46,043 nt of DNA, taken from the NCBI GenBank assembly GCA_946803715.1, contig CAMPET010000136.1, forward strand, positions 1,529 to 47,571, read 5' to 3'. Shown here piece after piece: positions 34,348-45,330 of this stretch (within the stretch, counting starts at the first letter, position 1; every line of letters starts with the position of its first letter). The stretch is from Beroe ovata (taxonomy: Eukaryota; Ctenophora; Nuda; Beroida; Beroidae). The notes under the pieces were generated by a model. It was not told the origin of the DNA, made no database searches, and saw nothing but the letters and a program-made list of their open reading frames with translations. A program made the position numbers and the translations under genes.

Positions 34348-35065
34348 CGGTATTTATGAAGACCTGATCGGTGGTGTCATCATCTGTGTCACCACCACCA
34401 CCACTCCCTATGAATGTGTTATTGGGTACCACAAGGGTGTTACACGATCGAGACTTGAAGTCGCAGAAACTCCCTGAGAAAAATGATTTCAGAAATTATC
34501 AGAATCCGAATCGTCAATTGTAATAAGGAAGTAGCCGACTTGAAGAGTCATCAAGTATACCACAAAAAAGTAAAATGCTAAAAAAGTAAAATTCCAAACA
34601 AGGAATGTGGAAATGATTGGTCGAGAGTACCCACCCCCTCCTCCAGCGGTATTCCCGTTCCTGGATGCCGATCTGGACCTGTGTCGGTACACTTTCCTAG
34701 TACCAGCAGCAGCAGGGACAGTAAGTGCACAGCCTCCTATTGTGGGAATTGTCGTGGGTTTACATGACATTGGCATAAGATAAAATACACAGATTCGGTT
34801 CACACAGATTCGGTTCACACTGACTTGGACGGTTCTCGCGGTCTAAAAAATCCGATATACACCGCAACACAAACAAGACCGTTCTCGCGGACTAAAAGAA
34901 GACACATCACAAACGGAAGAGACGGTTTACACAGACTCGAAGTACCTAAAACTAAAAAAGACAGATTTAAACAGAAAAGAGACTGTTATGTGTACCTGGC
35001 GATAGCAGAGCTGCTGTAAGAGGGGGAGGGATTGGCGAGCTCACTGAAACTCGTCTTCTTGACAT
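34348..35065 (-). CDS. Partial unidentified gene, three joined exons
   Basis: Exons 35065-34996, 34736-34635 and 34473-34348 join in phase 1 each time. From the ATG at 35065 they give about 99 residues: MSRRRVSVSSPIPPPLTAAL, then a basic RKVYRHRSRSASRNGNTAG, a Gly run, FCDFKSRSCNTLVVPNNTFI, another Gly run and an acidic-Thr tail DTDDDTTD. A tract of pyrimidines ending in ctctag precedes the ATG, so the ATG may instead be internal to a longer gene. A possible fourth exon, 34130-34090 (DGQDGSESNTAVLC), fits the phase. The rest of the gene was not found. The gene at 30791 has its own start, so a link is unproven. Confidence 0.55.
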
Positions 35066-35518
35066 TGCTAGAGTCGGGAGAATGGGCGTGGTCAGGGCGG
35101 GGAAATGGGTGTGGTAAGAGTGTGAAAATCAGTGTGGTTAGGTTATGGAAAGTGTGGGTTGTTAGAGCTTCATCAGTTTCTAAATCGAAATATTGAGGTT
35201 TGAGTTGCGTGGTAGATTGAAATCATTGGTCGCATGAAATCGATTATGACCAGTTAATCACGCCAGCAGGGCCTTATATCTACACTAGTGGTTATCTCAG
35301 TTTGCAACAGGCAATCTCAGTTTGTCAAATTGCAGAGCTGGGACAAATTTCTCAATTAATTTACCGATCACCATGACGTGCAGATAGCTTCTGATTGATC
35401 ACACCATCACCGAACTGATGACATGTGCATCGCGATACGAAATATCAATCCACGACCTCCCACAAAATATGCCTATGCACCAGATCGTCATGATTACAAG
35501 TTATTGATGATGGTTCAT

Positions 35519-35636
35519 GTCCTTTCCGAAACTGGCTTAAGTCACAAAACTGACTTTAGTTAGAATAAGATTGCAAATTTACACTATATTTTTGATTTAA
35601 GTAAATACTTCGACTTAAGTCAGTTTCGGAAAGGAC
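35519..35636. mobile_element. 118-bp inverted-repeat (foldback/MITE-like) element
   Basis: Ends 35519-35543 and 35612-35636 are 25-bp inverted repeats with one mismatch, starting GTCCTTTCCGAAACTG. The 68-base interior is AT-rich and non-coding. The size and terminal inverted repeats suggest a miniature inverted-repeat element, but no clear target-site duplication is seen and no second copy is in the window. Confidence 0.5.
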
Positions 35637-35750
35637 CTCCTGGTCACAACTCGCCATTCCACATGGAGTCTATCAAGATTGAAGTCCTAATCATCAATTC
35701 ATTACATACACAACTGTTACAGCTCACCGAATATAATACACCCTAATACC

Positions 35751-35809
35751 TTCTACCTCAATTCCATAACCTATAGGGTGACCCTATAGGTTATGGAATT
35801 GAGGTAGAA
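35751..35809. repeat. Perfect 59-bp palindrome
   Basis: Two 29-bp arms (35751-35779 and 35781-35809) are exact reverse complements around a single G; the centre reads CCTATAGGGTGACCCTATAG. Confidence 0.95.
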
Positions 35810-36062
35810 GAAAAACACACATCTTTCATATATACCGGCAAACCGCATCTTCGTGAGTTGAGATAATAACAGAGAAAACCACTGGGCGTGTTAAGCTACT
35901 CATAGAGAAATGGCTCTAGCTCAATCTGATGCGACCGCTCGAGTGTTCAGTTCACAATTTTTCCAAAATTTGAGCGTCTCTGAGGTAGTGTATTTTCTGG
36001 AACACGCTTATCCGAGTCATAGTTTTTAGTGAGTCATAGTTTTTTGGGGAGAACTGTGGAAT

Positions 36063-39000
36063 ATGCTTGCCTTCGTGACCATATATCTCAGCTTCTGGTA
36101 AGTTATTTTGGGAGATTAACTGTCGTTAGAGCTGACAAACTGCTCACCAACCGACTACCGGTTAATGGTCCGGGAAAGTTGGGTTTACATTCATTTCCCC
36201 CCAATTTCAGTACGATCGGAAACTCAAAGTGGAAACCAGACCCGCCTGTGGTTAGTTTGTTATTCGAGAAAAAAGTAAAGATAATTGTTTGCAGCTTCAG
36301 TAAAAAATTGTGGTGTCATCTGACACCTACATTATGCTCTGGCACCACTCTTGACACCACAGGACACAAGTGAAGAAACTTTCTCAACACACCCGCTGGT
36401 GATTCACGCGAGAAAGATGGCGAAACTTGTGCCTCATCAGGATACAATTACAAGTACGTGGACTATGGGGCCCTCGTGCCTTTAATTGGGTTCTGCCAAA
36501 ACTTCCCCAGCGGCTACTTTCTTGAATTAACTTTTGACCAACACATTGACATTTGAACACCTCAGATCAACCAAAAACCACTGAAGATATTTTGGCAATG
36601 ACAATAAATCTTTCCAGCATGCAGGTACATCCTGTTCAAGGTTCCCAAAACATTCCATGAGGCAGAACAAGTTTGCGAGAGCTTGGAATGGGTGATCACT
36701 CACAGAGGTACGAGTCCTGGGGACAGCCACTAATTGATTGTTGTAGTCAATTAACTAATTGACAGTCACTTATCAATCCTTATTCATAGGTAGAATCGTT
36801 GCAGAACATGATTGTTGTTCCAGTGTTGTTTCAATGTTGCATGAGCATCGGCACTGGTCGAACGTGCACAATTTTTCGAGTGACCAATATTCTCTTATAC
36901 AGGAAAACCAAGTCTGGCAACGATCCAAAATGCGGATGAAAACCTCAATGTTCGGACTATGATACGTCTTGCTTTCGGGATACATCATAATGTGAGATCA
37001 CATTCCTAAAATACAGTGTTCCAAACGTCCGACCACGGGCAGATTACACCAAGAAATTAAATCAAAATTCTCCACGTCCGACGTCGAACTTAAATATAAT
37101 CCGTCCTGGATATAATCATGGTCTGAAGACATTTCAAGCTAATGATTTGTCACTTTCAGCACTCCATCCCCTACCATCAAGCCCAATGGGCGTTTATCGG
37201 ACTGAGCAAACGTATCAACAACTCCAGACCCCTACTGGATGAAGAAAAGGTATAAAATTTTTCAATTCAAATTGAAATAATCTCGTTGAATTATCTACTC
37301 AACTTTAATGATATGCTTGAATGGAATTGATAGACTGACTCCACGAATTCTAGATTCTAAATCTGAGATTCTAAGTCTGAGTTCGCAACTAGAGGAATAG
37401 CAGAAATTTTCTTCTAATTCTGAGATTGCAGGGAGTATTTAATGCAGATGAGTGGTATTATCAGGACAACCAGAAAGCTAACTATTCCAACTGGCATAGA
37501 GGCATGCCTGACCAGCAATACAAAGGGTAAGAATCACGCAGCAATCACGCAGTTAATCACGCAGTTAATCACACAGTAAACTCATCTATAACTTGAAAAT
37601 AAACGAGGCAAGAGTCAGGTCGCAGCCCATAAAATCCAATCGAGTGAAAGAACTACCATCACCAATTTCTAATGAAAACTGCAAGACGTATGAATCCAAA
37701 ATCCTGTAAAACTTGATCTAAACGTGAGTATGCCAAATTGCCGATGGGACCTGCACGTATTATTCATACCTTTGGACTGTAATCAAAATCACGTGACTCT
37801 CAACACAGGTTCAAGAAGAGAAGGCAGTATCAAAACTGGGTTCAGGTTAACAAGGAAGGTTATTGGGATGACACTTATAGCACTCAAGAACGACCGTTTG
37901 TTTGTCAATATTGTGGTGGGTGAGGTGCGGTCAAATGACCCGGATTTCGTCCTTTTGGAGATGAATGAAACATTAAGATCGTCATAAACTCTAATGTGGA
38001 AGGTTTCAAAGATATCAATTCCAGGAAGATATGTGGTATTCTCCATGCACACAACGTGGAAACATGCGAAGTTCTACTGTGAGGACCTAGGACTCCATTT
38101 CGCAACGGTAGGAGCAAAATGTAACGATTCGCAAAACTGGGAACAAAATGTGACACGAAATACAATCAGTCACACAGACGAGTGTACTTGTGTGATTGTG
38201 TGTTGCGCGCGGGAACTTTTAATTGGAGCGCGCATTCAAATTTAACACTGCGTACAAATTGTACTTTTTTCTGGAATGTATTCTGAAAATTCGTGCTCCT
38301 TTTTTCCCCATTTTTTGCAAATTTGTCACTTCCAGGTGAATAGCCAGGAAGAAAATGATGAACTGATGTATGCTGCAAACAAAACTTTGGGGACGGAGAT
38401 CTACGGCCGAAGATTCAACAATTCAAACTGGGTAAATTGTCAACTTTTTCCTAAAATTTGACATCGAAAAACCCTTCTGTTTTGAATTTGAAGATTCAAG
38501 ACCAGATGGCAAATCAAATGACTGGCCAAAAACTACTCATTTCAGACATTTTTACTTTTAGTACCTCAAGTTTTTGCAATCCTAATAGTCATAGATATCT
38601 GGCATTATTTCACAAGTGGCAATATTTGTGACCCGAAGTGGCAAACGGACTTATGCCCGATCTTATTTCAGGTATGGATAGGAGAGATGAGGAATAACGT
38701 GACAGGAGGGTGGGAGCACTATGACGGAACACCACTTGGCTACCACCCTCACTGGGACTACAAGTACCAGCCTGATGAGAGGGTCGGAGTGCATGGTGAG
38801 TCGGATCGCACAAAATTCAGTTTCCGAAATTTGAGTAGGATTTATCAATTCTTTCTGAAATTTTGACAGACAGTAACATCTTTTTTGAAGTCTGGGCCAT
38901 TTGGTAACTTCTTCTTCGACGAAATTTTGCCTAAAATCGCGGCGAGAATCCCCACGTAACCACTGTTTCAGGTAAGCAAAGCGTGGTTGCAGTTTCGCGT

Positions 39001-39087
39001 ATAAATGGAAAATGGGACGACAGTTTTAGTGCAAAGAAACGTCCCTTTGCCTGCATGTGCCCTCGAGACACATGCTTGTCGGACTAG
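36063..39087 (+). CDS. Secreted protein with two C-type lectin-like domains
   Basis: Exons 36063-36097, 36211-36250, 36363-36453, 36618-36707, (36805-36863 tentative), 37160-37249, 37432-37526, 37809-37915, 38025-38107, 38336-38431, 38672-38795 and 38972-39087 join in phase to about 341 aa. The start MLAFVTIYLSFC is a signal-peptide-like segment. Domain 1 runs from CRYILFKV and EAEQVCESLEW through WAFIGLS, NWHRGMPD and GYWDD to RPFVCQY. Domain 2 runs from RYVVFSMH and KFYCEDLG through SQEEND, WIGEM, HYDGTPLGY, YQPDE and GKWDD to RPFACM. The tail is CPRDTCLSD. Such domains bind sugars or proteins outside the cell. Both domains keep only the outer disulfide cysteines. Domain 2 has QPD where calcium/galactose-type domains do, domain 1 MPD. 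Exon 5 and the 37915 donor (joining the domains) are the weakest points; without that donor the protein stops at 37923 after domain 1. Confidence 0.85.
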
Positions 39088-39143
39088 CAGGCTGCATGTG
39101 CCCTCGAGACACATGCTTGTCGGAATAGCAGACTGCATGTGCC
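39051..39143. repeat. 41-bp tandem repeat across the lectin stop codon
   Basis: Units begin at 39051 and 39092, with a third partial unit at 39133 (each starts CTGCATGTGCC). The first unit codes CMCPRDTCLSD and the stop; later units are 3' UTR. Confidence 0.92.
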
Positions 39144-39338
39144 ATGCATAGCTTCATGTGATTGGTGATCAAGGAACATTGTATGATCCAGCCATGTTTG
39201 GACATGAACAAGTTTTTGATCCGACTTTCCATTTCAAATTGCTCATGCTGTTCAGTGAAACAAGTTCGTACTTTGCTTCAATTAGTTAATGCTTCCCAGA
39301 AGGGAAGCAATATAGTACAATCATTGATTGAAAATGTA

Positions 39339-39344
39339 AATAAA
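39339..39344 (+). terminator. Candidate poly(A) signal of the lectin gene
   Basis: AATAAA about 250 bases past the stop codon at 39087, in the expected orientation. Confidence 0.45.
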
Positions 39345-39486
39345 TTACGTTCTTCAAATATGCTTTATCGGTTGGAAACGCTGCTCAGAAAGTGAAAATG
39401 GAAAGAATTTTCGAAAAAAAGAGACTTTCTTCATCAAGCCTCAACTACCTAGGATTATCTTTTGCATCAAAACCATACTTGGAGTA

Positions 39487-39492
39487 TTTATT
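39487..39492 (-). terminator. Candidate poly(A) signal of eIF5
   Basis: AATAAA on the minus strand about 315 bases past the eIF5 stop; the lectin gene converges from the other side. Confidence 0.35.
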
Positions 39493-39807
39493 AAATGTTA
39501 AAATGTGGGCCACGGGTGTTCTACATAATATTGGGACACCATCGAACAACAACATTCGTGAAGCTATTTAATCCAAGATACATAAATGATAGGGTTTTCA
39601 AAAAAGAAAAAAACATCAAATTTGTTTTGAATCAAGATTTTTGGGGGAAAATATGCTGGTATTTGCGATAGGTTTAACATTAACACATTTATATCAGACA
39701 CTGTCCTTTCAGCAAAAAACACGCGTTGCATGATAACACGATTTATGACGTAACGTGACTTAATCACGCGGTTACCATGGAAACACGTGATATCACGTGA
39801 CATACAT

Positions 39808-42800
39808 TTAGATGTCATCGATATCGAAATCATCGTCATCGGCGTCTGGGGCTGCAACTTTTGCTTCCTTCAGTCCGGCAGTAGCTTGGTATGAGTACTC
39901 AATCTCGACCTGAGAAATGAACAATATCGATTATTGAGTGATGAACATGAACAAGATTGATAATCCCGCTCTGATTCATTAAGGATAGTGGATATACTGT
40001 GAGAGCCCAACATAAACACATTCCGATTGTTGAAATATGTCCTAATTTAACCAAAACATTCTCAAACCCACCCATCCCATCCTGGAGATCAACCTCATTC
40101 CCACCCTCATTTTCCCTCGCTTCCCCCAACTCATATATTTCTAATCTTGATCCTGAACCTATTTAAACATATCATCAACATTTTCCTCACTTCCCCCGAT
40201 CCTCACCTCGGGCTCATCCTCATCAGACTCCTCCTCACTTCCGCTCTCCTCCTCTGCCTCCTGGAGCCAGGTGACGAAGGGGGCAGCTTTGTTGTGGAGC
40301 TGCTGAGCCATCTCCTTGCCCAGAATCTTCTTACTGCCCTAAGAGGGCGAAAACGGGGGTTAGAGAAAATAGAGCTGATCTGTTCCCGCGCTGCGTGACC
40401 CAAATACTCCAAGCGCTGCGCGTCTCCGTGGTTTCTACGACTTTTCAGTTCACTGAGTAGAACAGGGGCGCGCAACGTGTGCACAAGCTGATCTGAGAGT
40501 AGGAGGGGCAGAAATGTCCCAGCTATGGTCGGAAAAGTTTCTGAATCATCCAAATTGTAGGTTTACCCAAATTATAGGTTCATCCAAATAATAAGTTCAC
40601 CAGATTATTATTTCGAATTTCGTACGATGAATTGGATAAATATTGCGCCAAATAATCACGTACCTTCTTATGCCAGTCTATGATGATCGCTTCATCTACC
40701 AGATCATTATCATAGAGAGACTTGAGCACATGTGCAGTTCGTGGGAGTAGGGTCTCGGGGAAGCGTTGCCCGATCAGCATCTCCAGAGATTGGAGCAGGT
40801 TCTTCTGAGCCCGGGGGTTCTTCAGAGTGAACTGAGGAGAGAAGAGGGGTTAGGTGAATTTTGGGCGAAAAGTTGGGTATATAACTGACAAGGGGACCCG
40901 GATGAATAAGAAATCCCGCTCGAGGGGATAAGAAAGTTTGGGGTCAGGATTGTAGAAATATAAGTAAACTGGTGGGCAGCTTTTTTGAGCAAAATTTAAA
41001 ATTTCTCCTCCCTCTCACCCGAAGGAAGATGTTTCGGTAGCAAGCGAGCTCCTTCACAATATTCTCTCCAAGTAGCACCTCTGTCAGAACTAGTGGTGCC
41101 TTGTCAATAATGTCAAGTCTGTCAGCCTCAGTGTACAAGTCTTTGTGGAGATTCGCGATGTTGTCTTCTTTCTTCAGGTTCTGGGATAAGGAGTGGTGTC
41201 AATTCAAAAAGATATTTCGGGGGGAAGTTAAGTGCCAGGAAATGATTTTGGTACTTGGTGTCATTGAAGGAAATTGAGTGGTGTCAATAAAGGAAACAAC
41301 GTTTTCAATAATAAATAACTGGCGCTAAGAGGGTTGGAGGAAAGAGTCAACAATGCTGCTCACCTCGACAAAGTTGTAGAAAATCTCCAGTTTCTCCTCA
41401 TGCGACTTATCACTGGTACTGCTGGACAGTGTCGCGTTGGACAACTGTTGCTCGATCTCGGATGTCTGCTGACTCTCTTCAGCCCACTCTTCCTCGCTGT
41501 CGTCCCATTCTTCTACAACTGCAGTAGGGAGTTGAGTTGGAGTAGTGGGGTGTTTTGTAGTAGGGAGAGAAGTGGTTGTTACTGATTCTACAACTGCAGT
41601 AGGGAATTGAGTTGGAGTAGTGGGGTGTTTTGTAGTAGGGAAAGAAGTTGTTGTTACTGATTCCGAGAATAAAGTGGGTGAGGGGTTTTGGGAGTACAAA
41701 GTTTTTCGGAGACATGTTATTTCGATTTTAAGAGATCCAAGACAAAAATTGTCTTATGAGTATAATCAGTGATAAACACTCGGATAAGGATAACTCCGAC
41801 AGCTAATAACCTGGAGGGGGTGTATCTTGGTCCCCATTCCTGTCGGCATCTTGATAATTCTGTGCTATGTTACTATCATTATTATTTGTGTTATTCTGAG
41901 TCTTATCGTCGTCACTATCGCTATCTTTCTTTCCTCCCTTCTTGCCTTTAGTCTTCTTTGTGTCTCTGAAAAAGATTGACGGAGTTATAATTTGACATCT
42001 GTCGTTGCGATGTGTACTAATTAGGGCGTGGCCGGTTCAGAAATTTCTCGTCACAAGTGAAGTTTAGTAAACGCGTATACGCGTAACGCGCGCGCGTCAC
42101 AAAGTGATGACGCGTTGTACTCTTCATGAGAAACAGCGCAAAATTAAAGCATTGGTCGTAGGTATCGGAGCTAGTTTTTATGGCACCTTTATCATTAAAA
42201 AACGACGGTTGCTTAAGAGTCTTATCTGCAGAATTTTCTCAATCATCAGTCACAATATCAGATAAATGAAATTACGTCACTAGATCAAGAATCTAATTTA
42301 TGAACTTAGTAGATATAGCAAATTCTTGACGTCACATTAACGTCACAAATTAACTTCATGGCTGTGACGACAGCGAATATAACAGAGAAGAATGAAAATT
42401 AGATATGTACAAACGTAATTATGTATGTGGGCAGACTGATGTCATGATATTTATTTATAGATAGACTGTAGGCTATCGTTTAGGCTATCGCTTGCGATGG
42501 GAATAGAAAACGTGCGAATTTTGGGCTTTGTCTTTTTTTTTCTCGAAAATTTAAATGATGAAATCGTCGGTTAAGTGTGAAATCATCAACTTCCACATTA
42601 CTGTGTTAAACACGGCAGTGCTAGTCATAACATGGTCAACATATGACACACACATGATTCGTGTAGACCACCATTCCATACCAAGGTTTTTTGCTATGGT
42701 ATGAAATTGATATCAGTGAGGCCATAATTGGAAATTGGATTCTGGCATTAGCCCAAGTTTTAATTCAAAAAAAGTAACATATGATTTGATGTAACAATGG

Positions 42801-43276
42801 ATGATCGCGTGCCCATTATATGAACAAAGAAAACTTTCATGTTATTACAAAATTCATACATGACCATATATGGATTAACTGAGCGTATGAATAATTCACT
42901 CGCACGAAGATTGACATGTATATTAACCCCCCCTCTCTCACTAGACTCGATATTACTCCTCATTACAAAGTGGCAGACAAGCTGCCAAAATATACTGCCA
43001 CTAAAATGAGCTGTAAAAATAAGCACAAAAAATCAACATGCCACTTCATTCTCGTCTCCAGACCACAAAAATGCCCCTCAAAAACCTCCAAAATACCCCT
43101 AACCCCATATAAACAGCACACTCCCTCTCAACTCACTTCTTTCCATTCTCGGCAGCCGCTGCAGTCGCGGTGGGAGGGTTTTTGTGTATGAACTGTGTGA
43201 GACGGTGAGCAACCTTCAGTTGTCCTCGCTCTCCACACGCCATACACCTCTGTGAGATGCTCTGCTTGTGCACTGT
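39808..43276 (-). CDS. EIF5: Translation initiation factor eIF5 (N-terminal exons outside the window)
   Basis: eIF5 is the GTPase-activating protein for eIF2 in the scanning pre-initiation complex. Exons 43276-43137, 41965-41811, 41518-41364, 41180-41019, 40831-40664, 40329-40207 and 39909-39808 join in phase. Visible in order: second half of the zinc ribbon (KQSISQRCMACGERGQLK), HKNPP, a Lys-rich linker (KDTKKTKGKKGGKKDSDSDD), an acidic WDDSEEEWAEE segment, then the C-terminal W2/HEAT domain (RLDIIDKAPLVLTEVLLGEN; ETLLPRTAHVLKSLYDNDLV; IIIDWHKKKILGKEM; APFVTWLQEAEEE) and a DDDDFDIDDI end. These match animal eIF5 throughout. The catalytic N-terminal domain and first zinc cysteines must lie beyond 46043 or in the long region above 43276, where none were found. 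In the linker intron, two 3' splice sites 75 bases apart allow an in-frame variant. Confidence 0.95.
41513..41662 (-). repeat. 75-bp tandem duplication carrying the 3' splice site
   Basis: Two near-identical units each end in CTCAA(T/C)TCCCTACTGCAG followed by TTGTAGAA on the minus strand. They place equivalent acceptors before 41518 and 41593. Confidence 0.88.
42071..42096. repeat. CpG-rich palindrome ACGCGTATACGCGT plus CGCGCGCG
   Basis: A 14-bp perfect palindrome (42071-42084) followed by an alternating CG run, inside an AT-rich eIF5 intron; CpG is otherwise scarce here. Confidence 0.85.
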
Positions 43277-44080
43277 CTGTGAGAGAGAGGGGTTGTTTGT
43301 GGTTGTTGTTGCGAGGGTTGTTAGTTGGGTTGTGAGGGTTGTTAGTTCTAGTTAGAGTGGGGTTGTTAGTGGTAAGTTGCCAGTGGTAAATTAGAAGGAT
43401 ATGTGGGTTGCTAGCTATAGCCATGCACCTCTGCGAGATGCTCTGCTTGTGCACTGTCTGTGAGACAGAGAGGGGGTGAGGGATGTTTGTGGTGGTTGTT
43501 AAAACTTGTTTGTGGTAGTTGTTATTTCCATAGTTGGGGTTGTTAGTAGGGGTTTAAGGGTGTTGGTGAGTGGTATGATGTTGGTTGTTAGCTATGTGAG
43601 ATGTTAGAAGATGCTGACGATGGACTGTGAGATGCTCTGCTTGTGCACTGTCTGTGAGAGAGAGAGAGGGTTGTTGTTGTTGTGAGGGTTGTTAGTCGGG
43701 TTGTTAGTTCTAGTTAGGGTGGGTTGCTAGTTCTAGTTAGGGTGGGGTTGTTTGTGGTAAGTTGCCAGTGATAAATCAGGAGGATATGTGGGTTGCTAGC
43801 TATAGCCATGCACCTCTGGGAGATGCTCTGCTTGTGCACTGTCTGTGAGAGAGAGGGGGGGTGTTAGGGTTGTTGTTGTGAGCGTTGTTAGTCGGGTTGT
43901 TAGATCTATTCAGAGTGGGTTGTTAGTTCTAGTTAGGGTGGGTTGTTGGTTCTAGTTAGGGTGGGGTTGCTAATGGAAAGTTGCCAGTGATAAATCAGAA
44001 GGAGGGAGGGGGCGTTGTTAGTCGGGTTGTTAGTTGGGGTTGTTAGTTGAGGAAGAGGATTGTTTGTGAGTTGGGGTAGG
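43277..44080. repeat. Tandem ~200-bp repeats upstream of the eIF5 zinc-ribbon exon
   Basis: TG/GGGTTGTTAG-rich sequence. The 5' end of the zinc-ribbon exon with its splice acceptor (43240-43292) recurs at 43421-43470, 43627-43660 and 43806-43860, separated by GTTAGTTCTAGTTAGGGTGG-type blocks. Confidence 0.85.
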
Positions 44081-45244
44081 AGAGGGGTTATTTTGGTTAT
44101 GTCTGTGTGTAAAACCTTATAACCACAAGTTGTACATTCGGTTATTTAGGGCTTCATTCTCATTATCAGATAACAAAACCGGTCATTGAATCTCTCATTC
44201 ACGGAAAATATGGTTACGTCATCAATGGAAATATTGAGTGAAGTGCCTAGGTTCCCGTATGATATTTCGGATAATTTGCATGAAAGTCAATATCACGTAG
44301 GACTCCATTCTATCAAAATACCCCCACATCAGTGACACAGAAATTCACCGAGCGGATAACCAAGAATCCACTGAAGCACATTTAATAGCCGCCCATTATA
44401 CCGAATTCGTGACCTGAGCCATCAAATCGGTGACAGTGGAAGTGAAAGTGTCAACATCCATTACAATTCAAGTGACGCGCACACTGATTCAAATGACAGT
44501 TCTGACAGATGTCAATTTGAGGTTGGACATATGAACTATGAAGATATTAAAGATATTAGAGCGCGATAAATATGATTGATTTGATAGGAAAAAAGTTGCT
44601 TCAATTATAAGTGGCGTTCAAAACAAGGACGCCTACTTGTTTGGGGCGTGCAATTCTTGGAAAACTCACCGATAAATCTTGCTGGTTTTATGTACTGGAT
44701 CATGCATATCAAAAATGATTTATAATCACAGCAAGCATGCTGATTTATGTGACCTTTTATGAAACCACAATCGTTTTATGAGCGTTGAATATCATCAATC
44801 GAATCGAACATTTATCGATCAATGAAGACAAAAAAGATGCTTCAATATGAGAAAAGATTGATGTTGATTCAACCAATCACTATCCCCAGACACATTTTAA
44901 TGGAAGGTGATTACTTCAATCTTCGCGATTTAGATGACGCTTTTATCACCCAACGAAGAAAATGAGCCCCATCATGTCGTAAGAATCGGTTTCAGAACCC
45001 AGATATCATATAATGAATTCTGACATTTCAAGTTTCTGGTTTCAGTCAATCATGGTTTGAGCTGTCACATTTTGTCTCTCGTGACGTCACAAACTCCATC
45101 CTAATAACACCTTACACTACTCAAAATCATGGAATAAATAAGTTGAGTGACTATTTAGTTACTAAACTGCTTAATGTAAAATTCACAATGGGGGCACACC
45201 CCTCTGAATATTTGCAACGCACACCTTGATGAACATTTAACACC

Positions 45245-45330
45245 TGTGTGTATGTGTGTGTGTGTGTGTATGTGTGTGTTTGTGTGTGTGTGTGAGTGTG
45301 TGTGTGTTTGTGTGCTTGTCTGGGCATATG
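45245..45330. repeat. (TG)n microsatellite
   Basis: Interrupted TG repeat with TATG and TTTG variants. Confidence 0.93.

Larger units (their letters stand above)
35066..36062. other. Intergenic region with two foldback sequences
   Basis: Divergent intergenic space between the minus-strand gene at 35065 and the plus-strand lectin gene at 36063. It contains an inverted-repeat element and a perfect palindrome, listed separately; no exon is seen. Confidence 0.55.

Noticed and set aside
36029-36373. 114-codon frame reading through the first two introns of the lectin gene
   Set aside because: The signal-peptide start at 36063 with spliced exons fits the lectin frame; the long frame includes intron sequence.
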